A stretch of DNA of 8,011 bases from NCBI GenBank assembly GCA_030641425.1, contig DAOWHM010000114.1:1-8011 (forward strand), read 5' to 3'. The DNA is from Candidatus Bathyarchaeota archaeon. Its GTDB lineage: Archaea; Thermoproteota; Bathyarchaeia; Bathyarchaeales; SOJC01. The position numbers and the translations under genes are program-made. The notes under the pieces are model-generated. The model did no database searches and was not told where the DNA came from. It saw only the letters and a list, made by a program, of their open reading frames with translations. Below are positions 1 through 5,991 of the stretch, piece after piece. The first letter of the stretch is position 1, and every line of letters starts with the position of its first letter.

Positions 1-6
1 AGAAGG

Positions 7-561
7 ATGCGATCTCCATTCTCCAGAGGATGGTTTTTCCAAGACGTAGATGACATGCTTCGCGAGATAGAGGAGATGATGCAACGAGAACTAGAAGCAT
101 TCACTTCCCGCATCCCGAAATATTACGTAAGGGAACGCATCATGTCGAATGGAAGCAAAGCTCGCGAATTGGGACCTTTTGTTTATGGTTACTCAATGAC
201 TATTGGTCCTGACGGAAAACCTATCATTAGAGAGTTCGGGAATGTCCACCCCTCTCGTCGTGGTCCACAAATTAGAGAGGAACGGGACCCCCTTATCGAC
301 GTAATGAGCACAGATGACGGAGTAAGGGTCGTCGCTGAGCTACCAGGTGTGAACAAAAAGGATATCATGCTCCATGTTCTAGACGACACATTAACAATCT
401 CTGTGGACACACCTAATCGCAAGTACTACAAAGACGTGAAGCTCCCAATGGAAGTAGAGCCAGAAGATGCCGAAACATCCTACAAAAACGGAGTCTTAGA
501 AGTTACCCTACAAAAAACTGAGAGACATAAGCCAAAAGGAGAGTCAATAAAAATAGATTAA
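7..561 (+). CDS. hsp20: Hsp20/alpha-crystallin small heat-shock protein
   Basis: An ATP-independent chaperone of the cytoplasm; the family forms oligomers that hold unfolding proteins. Seen here: 184 residues with an N-terminal arm (about 1-92) that contains an amphipathic acidic helix (residues 13-32) and a G-P-F-V-Y-G-Y segment (56-62) typical of archaeal Hsp20 proteins as I remember them. The alpha-crystallin domain runs from about 93 to 172, with the hallmark N-G-V-L-E-V near 161-166. The C-terminal I-x-I anchor is I181-K-I183, which in this family docks into a neighbouring domain. All expected parts are present, so the gene looks intact. The frame stays open to the left edge of the window, so the true start could lie upstream, but the ATG at 7 gives a normal length. 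The SWIM gene follows 49 bases later on the same strand with no obvious promoter between, so the two may share a transcript. Family assignment is very secure. Confidence 0.95.
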   Translation: MRSPFSRGWFFQDVDDMLREIEEMMQRELEAFTSRIPKYYVRERIMSNGSKARELGPFVYGYSMTIGPDGKPIIREFGNVHPSRRGPQIREERDPLIDVMSTDDGVRVVAELPGVNKKDIMLHVLDDTLTISVDTPNRKYYKDVKLPMEVEPEDAETSYKNGVLEVTLQKTERHKPKGESIKID

Positions 562-610
562 CCTTGGGTCACAGCTCCACAGAAGCTACCTTCACTACGC
601 GAATTTCAAC

Positions 611-1036
611 ATGCGGCGAAGACCTTTGACAAAACCATCAGAACTCAAAACACTCGAACACATCTGCAACAAAGCAGAAAAAACAAAAGAAATCAAAGAA
701 GTTGACCAAAACAAACTCTTCGACTCCTTCGGTCAACGATTCAAAAAGGCTTGGGAAGCAATCAAAGACAGACGAGTCAAGAAATACATCTTCAAACCCA
801 GCAACCGAGTCGTATGGATAGTAATTGGGAAGGAAAGGGATTATCTCATAATGCCCGCCGCCGATTTTTGCACATGCGACGACTTCTACTTTCGAGTGAT
901 GGACAACCAAGTACACCTCTGTTATCACTTAATAGCTCAAAAACTCTCAGAAGCATTACAGAACTATGTTTCATATGAAGAAGTGGACGAACTTCACGAA
1001 GCACTAATGAAAGAATGGAAGAAGGCGATAGTTTAA
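611..1036 (+). CDS. Small SWIM zinc-finger protein
   Basis: A 141-residue protein with a SWIM-type zinc-binding signature: C87-x-C89, then 14 residues, then C104-x-H106. SWIM domains occur in archaea, bacteria and eukaryotes and are linked to DNA or protein binding; in eukaryotes Sws1/Shu2 proteins work with Rad51 paralogues in recombination. The first 60 residues are highly charged and rich in lysine, followed by a beta-strand region (about 59-83, V-V-W-I-V-I-G) and, after the finger, a helical tail (107-139). No catalytic domain is visible, so an adaptor or nucleic-acid-binding role is inference. The ATG at 611 is the first usual start in the frame, which is open back to a stop at 554-556; no Shine-Dalgarno is visible before it. 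Upstream is hsp20; downstream lie a small membrane ORF and the RPA-like gene. The SWIM call is strong and the function is unknown. Confidence 0.85.
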   Translation: MRRRPLTKPSELKTLEHICNKAEKTKEIKEVDQNKLFDSFGQRFKKAWEAIKDRRVKKYIFKPSNRVVWIVIGKERDYLIMPAADFCTCDDFYFRVMDNQVHLCYHLIAQKLSEALQNYVSYEEVDELHEALMKEWKKAIV

Positions 1037-1063
1037 ATAACCAACAGTCAGCTACTATCAAAC

Positions 1064-1068
1064 GGTGA
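1064..1068 (+). promoter_or_regulatory. Shine-Dalgarno GGTGA before small ORF
   Basis: GGTGA lies nine bases before the TTG at 1078. The same pentamer precedes trpB2 and the aminotransferase in this window, so it appears to be a working ribosome binding site type in this genome. It is the main reason for taking the small ORF at 1078 seriously. Confidence 0.5.
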
Positions 1069-1077
1069 AACCACTAA

Positions 1078-1191
1078 TTGGGAATAGATGCTTTCTACTT
1101 TAACCTAGTCCAAATCTTGACTGTTTCTGCATTCATCGCCTTAATAATCATCTTTCTCCTAATACTCCGGGGTCGAGAAAAGAAAGCATAG
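1078..1191 (+). CDS. Putative 37-residue single-pass membrane protein
   Basis: This short frame begins with TTG at 1078, directly after an in-frame TAA (1075-1077), and ends with TAG at 1189-1191. The product would have a short N-terminus (G-I-D-A-F-Y), an unbroken hydrophobic stretch at about residues 8-30 (F-N-L-V-Q-I-L-T-V-S-A-F-I-A-L-I-I-I-F-L-L-I-L) broken by no charged residue, and a basic tail R-G-R-E-K-K-A. By the positive-inside rule the tail would stay in the cytoplasm. A GGTGA site sits nine bases upstream. It fills the middle of a 318-base gap between the SWIM and RPA genes and reads the same way. I do not recognise a family, and an ORF of this size can arise by chance; the coincidence of a ribosome site, a full-length membrane helix and a charged tail is what supports it. 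Confidence 0.5.
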   Translation: MGIDAFYFNLVQILTVSAFIALIIIFLLILRGREKKA

Positions 1192-1234
1192 CTAAACAAA
1201 CTCGTTCATCTTCAGCCAAATTACCTAAATGTCG

Positions 1235-1244
1235 TTTTATATAT
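1235..1244 (+). promoter_or_regulatory. TATA-like promoter of the RPA gene
   Basis: The run TTTTATATAT is the best archaeal TATA-like element in the gap before the RPA-like gene. Transcription would be expected to begin about 25 bases downstream, near 1265-1270, giving a leader of about 85-90 bases. A weaker alternative, TATTTATTT at 1282-1290, would give a shorter leader. The octamer TATCGTTA occurs at 1242-1249 and again at 1267-1274, that is, at the TATA box and at the predicted start site. The rest of 1192-1354 holds no gene that I can support. Confidence 0.45.
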
Positions 1245-1354
1245 CGTTAAGAAATGGGGCATGATTTATCGTTACCATCACTATTTATTTGTAAGGAATA
1301 GAGAAGGATTTGACGGAAAAATAACTAGTAGACCACCCGTTACTGTGAAGAAGA

Positions 1355-2503
1355 ATGAGCACGGAGAAGATACTGCAGCGGATCTTGGCAAATCGCCGAG
1401 ATTTAACTCGCAAAGAAGTGGCGTCAGCAATAGAGGAAAAGAGAGCTGCAAGCGAAGGTTTCTTAACAGACGAGGCATCTGCTCGACTAATTGCCGCAGA
1501 ATTGGGAGTGGAAATCAGCCACAAAGGACAACTACCTAAAATATTGATCAAGCATCTCATCGCTGGGCTCAACGATGTAACCGTTTCAGGTCGAGTACTG
1601 TTGGTCAACAAGCCGAAAGTGTTCTCAAGGTTCGATGGAAAAGGTAAAGTGGCTCGACTTCAAATCGCAGATAGAACGGGTAGTATTGGAGTCGTTATGT
1701 GGGATAACAAGGCGGAGCTCGTCGATGAGATTCACCTTAGGGAACTCGTTAGAGTTAAACATGCTTATGTCCGTCGATCTAACCGCAGAGAACTGGAAAT
1801 CCATGTAGGAGAGCGAGGCAGCATCCAAATTCAACCTCCAGGCCTCAACGAAGATGATTACCCTGCAATTGAAAACTTCCTCACCAAAATCCACGAAATT
1901 AAAAAAGAAAACAAATACATCAACGTAGAAGGCACTGTCGGAAGAGAATATCCGATATCTACTTTCCAAAGAAAAGATGGAACCCAAGGTAAGATCAAAC
2001 GGGTAGTTCTTGAAGATGAAACTGACCACATTCCTGTTGTATTTTGGAACGAAAAAGCAGAAGAAGTCGCACGGATCAAAGAGGGAGACACTGTCTTACT
2101 GATGAACACAAAGGTGAGAGAAAACCGACAAGGAGGACGATGGGAATTGCACTTAGACAACTCCAGCACCATAGAAATTACACCTAAAGAAGAGGACGGT
2201 TTAAACATTAAAGATCTGAAAGAAGGGATGAGAATCACCTTTCTTGAAGGCACTGTTATTGCGAAACCGGTGTTCAAAAGGGTAACAACCAAAAGGGGCG
2301 AAGAGATTTCCCTTGCTATTTTTAGGTTAAAAGATGAGACAGGGGAGGTCCAGGTCTCCGCGTGGAGAGAGCAAGCAAAGAAAGTGAAAAATTTGACCGT
2401 TGGCACTAAGGTCAAGTTGAAAAATATCTATGCAAAAAAAGGGTACAATAGATTGCTTGAGATTTCGACAACTGCTTCTACAGAGATAGATATTTGGCAG
2501 TAG
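1355..2503 (+). CDS. rpa: RPA-like ssDNA-binding protein, three OB folds
   Basis: Archaeal replication protein A homologue that would coat single-stranded DNA during replication, repair and recombination. The 382-residue product has an N-terminal helical segment (about 1-65, with L-T-D-E-A-S-A at 37-43, a pattern seen in archaeal RPA proteins) followed by three OB-fold units at about 72-160, 186-276 and 292-378. Each unit carries the same core strand ending in tryptophan: V-V-M-W116, V-V-F-W231 and V-S-A-W337, each followed by charged helix residues; such aromatics commonly stack on DNA bases in RPA OB folds. No cysteine zinc ribbon is present at the C-terminus, unlike many RPA large subunits. 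The ATG at 1355 is the first start after an in-frame TGA at 1346-1348, so this start is firm; GTGA at 1345-1348 may serve as a partial Shine-Dalgarno. trpB2 follows 65 bases later. The family call is secure; the exact complex (single chain or partners elsewhere) cannot be seen. Confidence 0.9.
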   Translation: MSTEKILQRILANRRDLTRKEVASAIEEKRAASEGFLTDEASARLIAAELGVEISHKGQLPKILIKHLIAGLNDVTVSGRVLLVNKPKVFSRFDGKGKVARLQIADRTGSIGVVMWDNKAELVDEIHLRELVRVKHAYVRRSNRRELEIHVGERGSIQIQPPGLNEDDYPAIENFLTKIHEIKKENKYINVEGTVGREYPISTFQRKDGTQGKIKRVVLEDETDHIPVVFWNEKAEEVARIKEGDTVLLMNTKVRENRQGGRWELHLDNSSTIEITPKEEDGLNIKDLKEGMRITFLEGTVIAKPVFKRVTTKRGEEISLAIFRLKDETGEVQVSAWREQAKKVKNLTVGTKVKLKNIYAKKGYNRLLEISTTASTEIDIWQ

Positions 2504-2507
2504 TCAT

Positions 2508-2521
2508 GGAAACACTTATTT
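2508..2521 (+). promoter_or_regulatory. Candidate BRE/TATA promoter of trpB2
   Basis: A purine-rich GGAAACA followed by CTTATTT resembles a BRE plus TATA pair. It predicts transcription starting near 2541-2545, about 25 bases before the ATG at 2569 and upstream of its GGTGA site. If real, the extra codons of the longest reading frame (from TTG 2494 or ATG 2506) are promoter and leader and not protein. The match to a TATA box is only moderate. Confidence 0.35.
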
Positions 2522-2558
2522 CAACAAGAACTGCACATTATACCTCTCTCCTGAAGTT

Positions 2559-2563
2559 GGTGA
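2559..2563 (+). promoter_or_regulatory. Shine-Dalgarno GGTGA deciding trpB2 start
   Basis: GGTGA ends five bases before the ATG at 2569. Neither TTG 2494 nor ATG 2506 has a comparable site, and TrpB2 family similarity begins right after 2569 (I-S-L-S-V-D-D-L-P). This fixes the start of trpB2 at 2569. Confidence 0.65.
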
Positions 2564-2568
2564 ATCAC

Positions 2569-3870
2569 ATGAGGACAACCCAAATCTCTCTTTCTGTTGA
2601 TGACTTACCCAAGAAATGGTATAATATTACTGGCGATTTGCCAGAGCCATTACCTCCTCCAAAAGAACCAGAAACTGGACCTTCACGCGCTGAATTCCTA
2701 GGTAAAACCATGATACATGAATGTCTAGGTCAAGAGGGTTCAACTGACCGTTGGATTCCAATTCCCGAAGAAATCAGAGAGCTTTATATCCAAGCCGGCA
2801 GACCCAGACCCCTTTACAGAGCTAGAAGACTTGAAAAGCACCTAGGATTGAAGAAAGTGCGCTTATATTATAAGCGCGAAGATCTATCACCCACTGGCTC
2901 CCATAAGGTAAACACTGCTTTGGCACAGGCATACTATGCAGCGAAGGAAGGCAAAACAACACTTGTGACTGAGACTGGTGCCGGACAGTGGGGAAGCGCC
3001 TTATCTTATGCGGCTAGTTTGATGGAGCTGGAGTGCATAGTTTTTTGGGTTCGAGCAGTTTATGATTGGAAGTCTGACCGTCGAACCTTTATGAAGCTAC
3101 TAGGCGCAACGGTATACCCCTCCCCAAGCAAAGAAACCGGAATCGGTCGAGAGCTACTAGCCAAGAACCCGAATAACCAAGGCTCACTTGGAATCGCAGT
3201 GTCTGAAGGTTTAGAGTATGCAAGTCAGCATGAAGGCGTCGTCTACTCGTTAGGTTCAGTCCTTAACTATGTTCTTATTCATCAATCAGTCATAGGATTG
3301 GAGACTATTGAGCAGTTTAAGCTTGTTGATGACGAGCCTGACTTGATTGTAGGCTGTCTAGGCGGAGGATCAAACTTTGGGGGAATAGCACTGCCCTTTG
3401 CAGGCGAAGTGCTACAAGGCAAACGTGAATGTGAATTCTTGGCTGCACAATCAGAGGCGGCCCCCAACCTTGTGAAAGGGGAATACCGATACGATTTTGG
3501 AGACGTAGCGGAACAGACACCCCTCTTAAAGATGTATACGCTGGGACACCTCGCTGAAATGGAACCTATAAAGGCAGATGGGCTAAGATATCATGCTGCA
3601 GCTCCGTTCATAAGCGCATTGCGTCACCGCAATCTAGTAAGAGCAGTTGCTTATCCAACAGATGAAAGAGTCGTCTTTGAGGCTGCAAGAATGTTCTTCC
3701 GGACTGAAGGATGGCTTGTTGCACCTGAATCATCATATGCAGTGAAAGCTAGTATTGATGAAGCGCGGAAGGCAGAGAAAGCAGGTGAAGAAAAGGTGAT
3801 CTGCATGAATATTAGTGGGCACGGTTTCTTAGACATAGAAGCTTATAGGGAAAAGCTTGGGGTCGAATAG
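2569..3870 (+). CDS. trpB: Tryptophan synthase beta chain, TrpB2 type
   Basis: PLP enzyme that joins indole and serine to make tryptophan; TrpB2 forms often stand apart from trpA, and some family members have been linked to indole salvage or related beta-replacement chemistry. From ATG 2569 the protein has 433 residues, normal for the family. In that numbering, S-H-K113 carries the Schiff-base lysine, T-E135-T-G-A-G-Q-W-G (134-142) holds the catalytic glutamate, G-G-G-S-N (265-269) binds the PLP phosphate, and S416-G-H-G is the serine loop facing the PLP nitrogen. The W in G-A-G-Q-W-G and the long N-terminal segment (D-L-P-K-K-W-Y-N, then P-L-P-P-P) mark the TrpB2 group rather than TrpB1. No trpA or other trp gene is in view, so it is not part of a local trp operon. 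It ends facing the aminotransferase gene. All key residues are present; the start is better than 2494 or 2506 because of its GGTGA site. Confidence 0.93.
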   Translation: MRTTQISLSVDDLPKKWYNITGDLPEPLPPPKEPETGPSRAEFLGKTMIHECLGQEGSTDRWIPIPEEIRELYIQAGRPRPLYRARRLEKHLGLKKVRLYYKREDLSPTGSHKVNTALAQAYYAAKEGKTTLVTETGAGQWGSALSYAASLMELECIVFWVRAVYDWKSDRRTFMKLLGATVYPSPSKETGIGRELLAKNPNNQGSLGIAVSEGLEYASQHEGVVYSLGSVLNYVLIHQSVIGLETIEQFKLVDDEPDLIVGCLGGGSNFGGIALPFAGEVLQGKRECEFLAAQSEAAPNLVKGEYRYDFGDVAEQTPLLKMYTLGHLAEMEPIKADGLRYHAAAPFISALRHRNLVRAVAYPTDERVVFEAARMFFRTEGWLVAPESSYAVKASIDEARKAEKAGEEKVICMNISGHGFLDIEAYREKLGVE

Positions 3871-4021
3871 TTCTGCATCGACTCAAAGTATACATGTCCA
3901 CCTTCCACCACTTGGACACCCAGTCGTCATCAAGAAGGGTTTCTACACATGCTACTACTCTCCTTTTGATGCATGCACTACCTTGTCTCCTAAGTTTTTG
4001 AGGAAAGAGTCTGCCAAGTAG
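3857..4021 (+). other. Doubtful 54-residue ORF in convergent gap
   Basis: The 182-base gap between the convergent trpB2 and aminotransferase genes (3871-4052) holds no recognised gene. The longest open frame on the plus strand starts with a TTG inside the end of trpB2 and stops with TAG at 4019-4021. Its product is moderately protein-like (H-P-V-V-I-K-K-G-F-Y, later C-Y-Y-S-P-F-D-A-C) but has no good ribosome site, no ATG and no recognised family. It may be a decayed fragment or chance. I see no clear hairpin-plus-T-run terminator for either gene in this gap. Confidence 0.15.
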
Positions 4022-4052
4022 CTTTCCGGAAAGAATAGGGGAGAGTTCCGCT

Positions 4053-5384
4053 TTATTTTGCGGCGTTCTTGATTTCGTCCACTATTATGTCTAACCCTGC
4101 TTCTGCAAGTTCCCTTGTCAAGATGAGTGGAGGAGCTATTCGTATTGTGGATTTGCCACAGGTTATCACAGCGACACCGCGTCTCCAGCTATGCATCATC
4201 ACATCTGTGGCTTTCGTTCCCGCGGGTTTCTTGCTTGTTTTGTCTTCCACAAGTTCTATGCCAATCATTAATCCTTTACCGCGTACATCTCCAACAATAT
4301 CGCATTCTTCTTTAAGCTCTCTCAGTCGTTTCATAATGTACGTCCCTTGTTTCGTAGCGTTCTCCAACAATTTTTCGTTCTTGATAATGTCTATTACTCT
4401 TGACGCAGCCGCGCAAGAAACAGGATTACCTCCGAAAGTGCTTGCGTGAGAACCCCCTTCCCAATCCATAATGGATGTTCGGGCGATCATTGCACCGAGG
4501 GGCATTCCTGCCGCAATGGACTTGGCTACACATATTATGTCGGGTTCAACACCCCAGTGCTCAATGGCAAACCATTTGCCCGTCCTTCCCATCCCCGCTT
4601 GCACTTCGTCATCCATTAGTAATATACCGTACTTGTCTGCTAGCCTCTTTAATCTCTGAAAATACTCAGGAGGAGGGACAACGTAGCCACCTTCACCTTG
4701 TATTGGCTCGAAGACAAAGGCTGCAACTTCTTCAGGGGGAACATATTTCTGTAATAAATACTCATCAATAAAGTCGACACACCAGTAGTGACATTCAGGG
4801 AAAGTAAGTTTGAAGGGGCAGCGGTAGCAGTAACCGTAGGGTGCATGAACTACGCCGGGAACTAGGGGAGAGAAATAGCGCCTCTGAACAGGCTTACTGG
4901 CTGTGAAAGACATCCCGCCAAAGGTTCTACCATGGAAGGCACTGATGAAAGCTATGTATCGTGGCTTCCGAGTATGCCAGCGAGCAAGCTTCGCTCCCGC
5001 TTCAACTGCTTCAGCGCCACTATTTCCAAAGAAGACTTTTTTCTGCCAAGAACCAGGAGTGATCTCGACCAGTTTCTCTGCTAGGTCCACAACTTCATGA
5101 TATAGAAAGTCTGTAACTGAATAATGTAGAAAACGGTCCAGTTGCTCCCTTATTCCTTTTATGACTTCGGGATGGCTATGACCAACGTTAAGGCATACAA
5201 GACCAGAATTGAAGTCAATATATTCATTCCCGTCGACATCACGGATTATACAACCTTTCCCACTCCTTATTGCCAGAGGATAAAACCTAACAAAGGACTG
5301 AGATATCACTCTCTCGTCTCTTTTCGCAAGCTCTCTGGCTTTAGGTCCTGGTGGAGTTACGACGATTTTCGGATATTCCGACAT
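4053..5384 (-). CDS. Class III PLP aminotransferase (GABA/ornithine type)
   Basis: Fold-type I PLP enzyme of the class III aminotransferases, which move an amino group, often a distal one, from donors such as GABA, ornithine or acetylornithine to a 2-oxoacid. The 443-residue protein is full length. Motifs: G-N-S-G-A-E-A-V-E (120-128, PLP phosphate binding), F-H151-G-R (150-153), D259-E-V-Q near the PLP nitrogen, A-K288-S with the Schiff-base lysine, and S-T-F-G-G-N-P (315-321). Archaeal members of this group include ornithine aminotransferases and also broad amino-acid racemases of Pyrococcus, so the substrate cannot be set from sequence. A cluster of four cysteines (C186, C189, C198, C202) interrupts the fold. 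ATG 5384 has GGTGA six bases upstream and a TATA box at the right distance, so it is probably transcribed alone. Near neighbours are albA and a 2-oxoacid:ferredoxin oxidoreductase, which suggests amino-acid breakdown (inference). Confidence 0.92.
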   Translation of the reverse strand: MSEYPKIVVTPPGPKARELAKRDERVISQSFVRFYPLAIRSGKGCIIRDVDGNEYIDFNSGLVCLNVGHSHPEVIKGIREQLDRFLHYSVTDFLYHEVVDLAEKLVEITPGSWQKKVFFGNSGAEAVEAGAKLARWHTRKPRYIAFISAFHGRTFGGMSFTASKPVQRRYFSPLVPGVVHAPYGYCYRCPFKLTFPECHYWCVDFIDEYLLQKYVPPEEVAAFVFEPIQGEGGYVVPPPEYFQRLKRLADKYGILLMDDEVQAGMGRTGKWFAIEHWGVEPDIICVAKSIAAGMPLGAMIARTSIMDWEGGSHASTFGGNPVSCAAASRVIDIIKNEKLLENATKQGTYIMKRLRELKEECDIVGDVRGKGLMIGIELVEDKTSKKPAGTKATDVMMHSWRRGVAVITCGKSTIRIAPPLILTRELAEAGLDIIVDEIKNAAK

Positions 5385-5390
5385 GTACGT

Positions 5391-5395
5391 TCACC
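5391..5395 (-). promoter_or_regulatory. Shine-Dalgarno GGTGA of the aminotransferase
   Basis: On the minus strand GGTGA lies six bases before the ATG at 5384, an ideal spacing, and confirms that start. Confidence 0.65.
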
Positions 5396-5423
5396 TTTGA
5401 GAAATTATCAGTAGTCGAGAATG

Positions 5424-5432
5424 TTTTTATAG
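5424..5432 (-). promoter_or_regulatory. TATA box of the aminotransferase gene
   Basis: The minus strand reads CTATAAAAA here. Transcription would begin about 25 bases downstream, near 5402-5405, leaving a short leader of about 20 bases that contains the GGTGA site. Spacing of TATA, start site, ribosome site and ATG all fit a standard archaeal promoter. Confidence 0.6.
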
Positions 5433-5565
5433 TAATCGGTAACCCTGCAACAGTTCAACGCCCACTTCACCAACATTCTTAATGTTTCTTCCGAAAAGGG
5501 GCAGGTACAGTTAGACGACAAACACTCAGGCTAGGAAGGATATTAATAGTTAGACTATAACGTAG

Positions 5566-5631
5566 AAAAAGGTGTGGGTCAGGTCCTTAATTCTTCGTTC
5601 GGGAACCTGAAACCAACGTTCGGAACGTTGG
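5566..5631 (-). terminator. Double hairpin with T-run after albA
   Basis: Beginning 20 bases after the albA stop, the minus strand has a hairpin with 8-bp arms CCAACGTT/AACGTTGG around a 3-base loop (5613-5631). Next comes a second stem, TCAGGT (5605-5610) pairing with ACCTGA (5579-5584) plus two more G-C pairs across one bulged base. A run of five T follows at 5570-5566. This looks like a structured 3' end of the albA transcript. Many archaeal terminators are only T-runs, so the hairpins may instead protect the RNA end or be a protein binding site: the motif GTTC-G(G)-GAAC occurs twice, 21 bases apart. The remaining part of this gap, 5433-5565, holds no gene that I can support, only a small 6-bp hairpin (AACATT/AATGTT, 5472-5486). 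Confidence 0.4.
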
Positions 5632-5651
5632 GTTGAGGGATTTCTCCAGGC

Positions 5652-5984
5652 TTATGGTCGAGACATATTTATCTCGATAGTTGAGACGTTCCTCTTTCTT
5701 CCCTCTTCGCCTTCCATCTCTTCTGTGCCGATAGCGATTTTCTTCAGTACCAAGTCTTTCGCGAAGGCGCGTCGCAGTAGTTCTACGGTATCGACGGCTG
5801 TGCTGATTGACCGTCCTCGCGCTTTGACGGAGATGTTCTTCTCACCTGAGTTGAAGAAGGTGAGACAGGCAACTACATAGTTCATCACTGGTTTTCGGCC
5901 GATGAAGACAGTGCTCTCGCTCGTTCTTTTCACCTCACGAGGTTTCTTTTCAACGGTTGGTTTTCCAGGTTTTTCTTCTGTCAC
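5652..5984 (-). CDS. albA: Alba family DNA/RNA-binding chromatin protein
   Basis: Abundant archaeal nucleoid protein that binds DNA and RNA as a dimer. The 110-residue product has a lysine- and glutamate-rich N-terminal tail (1-22) and the Alba fold at about 24-108. Diagnostic parts are F-I-G-R30-K31-P-V-M-N-Y (27-36), K-A-R-G-R-S-I (54-60), the helix A-V-D-T-V-E-L-L-R-R (63-72), a flexible hairpin (about 88-98) that normally reaches into the DNA minor groove, and V-S-T-I-E-I (100-105). The tail makes it somewhat longer than the roughly 90-100 residues usual for the family. R30 takes the place of the acetylated lysine K16 of Sulfolobus Alba, while the next lysine is kept. The start is GTG at 5984: the ATG overlapping it is out of frame and stops at once, there is an in-frame TAA at 6003-6005, and a strong GGAGGT lies seven bases upstream. 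Very secure assignment. Confidence 0.95.
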   Translation of the reverse strand: MTEEKPGKPTVEKKPREVKRTSESTVFIGRKPVMNYVVACLTFFNSGEKNISVKARGRSISTAVDTVELLRRAFAKDLVLKKIAIGTEEMEGEEGRKRNVSTIEINMSRP

Positions 5985-5991
5985 ATTTTCT

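Noticed and set aside
1261..1539. 92-residue plus-strand frame starting in the RPA leader
   Set aside because: Most of it overlaps the RPA coding region in another frame, and the predicted protein is basic and unstructured with no recognisable motif.
1858..2415. 185-residue minus-strand open frame opposite the RPA gene
   Set aside because: It lies wholly opposite a well-supported gene, is rich in serine and leucine as antisense shadows usually are, and matches no family I know.
4022..4033. Perfect 12-bp palindrome CTTTCCGGAAAG in the convergent gap
   Set aside because: A 12-bp perfect palindrome is expected about twice by chance in a window of this size, there is no loop for an RNA hairpin and no T-run follows it.
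4048..4063. CCGC/GCGG hairpin around the aminotransferase stop codon
   Set aside because: Only a four-base stem with no T-run; too weak to call a terminator.
5409..5477. 22-residue minus-strand frame upstream of the aminotransferase
   Set aside because: It overlaps the TATA box of the aminotransferase and has no ribosome site; better explained as promoter DNA.
5574..5636. 20-codon frame from GTG with a repeated S-F-G-N-L / T-F-G-T-L pattern
   Set aside because: The pattern comes from the repeated GTTCGG-GAAC inverted repeats, and the frame is too short and lacks a good ribosome site.
5576..5650. Possible tRNA suggested by GTTCG motifs
   Set aside because: No acceptor stem, no D or anticodon arm and no CCA-end pairing could be drawn.
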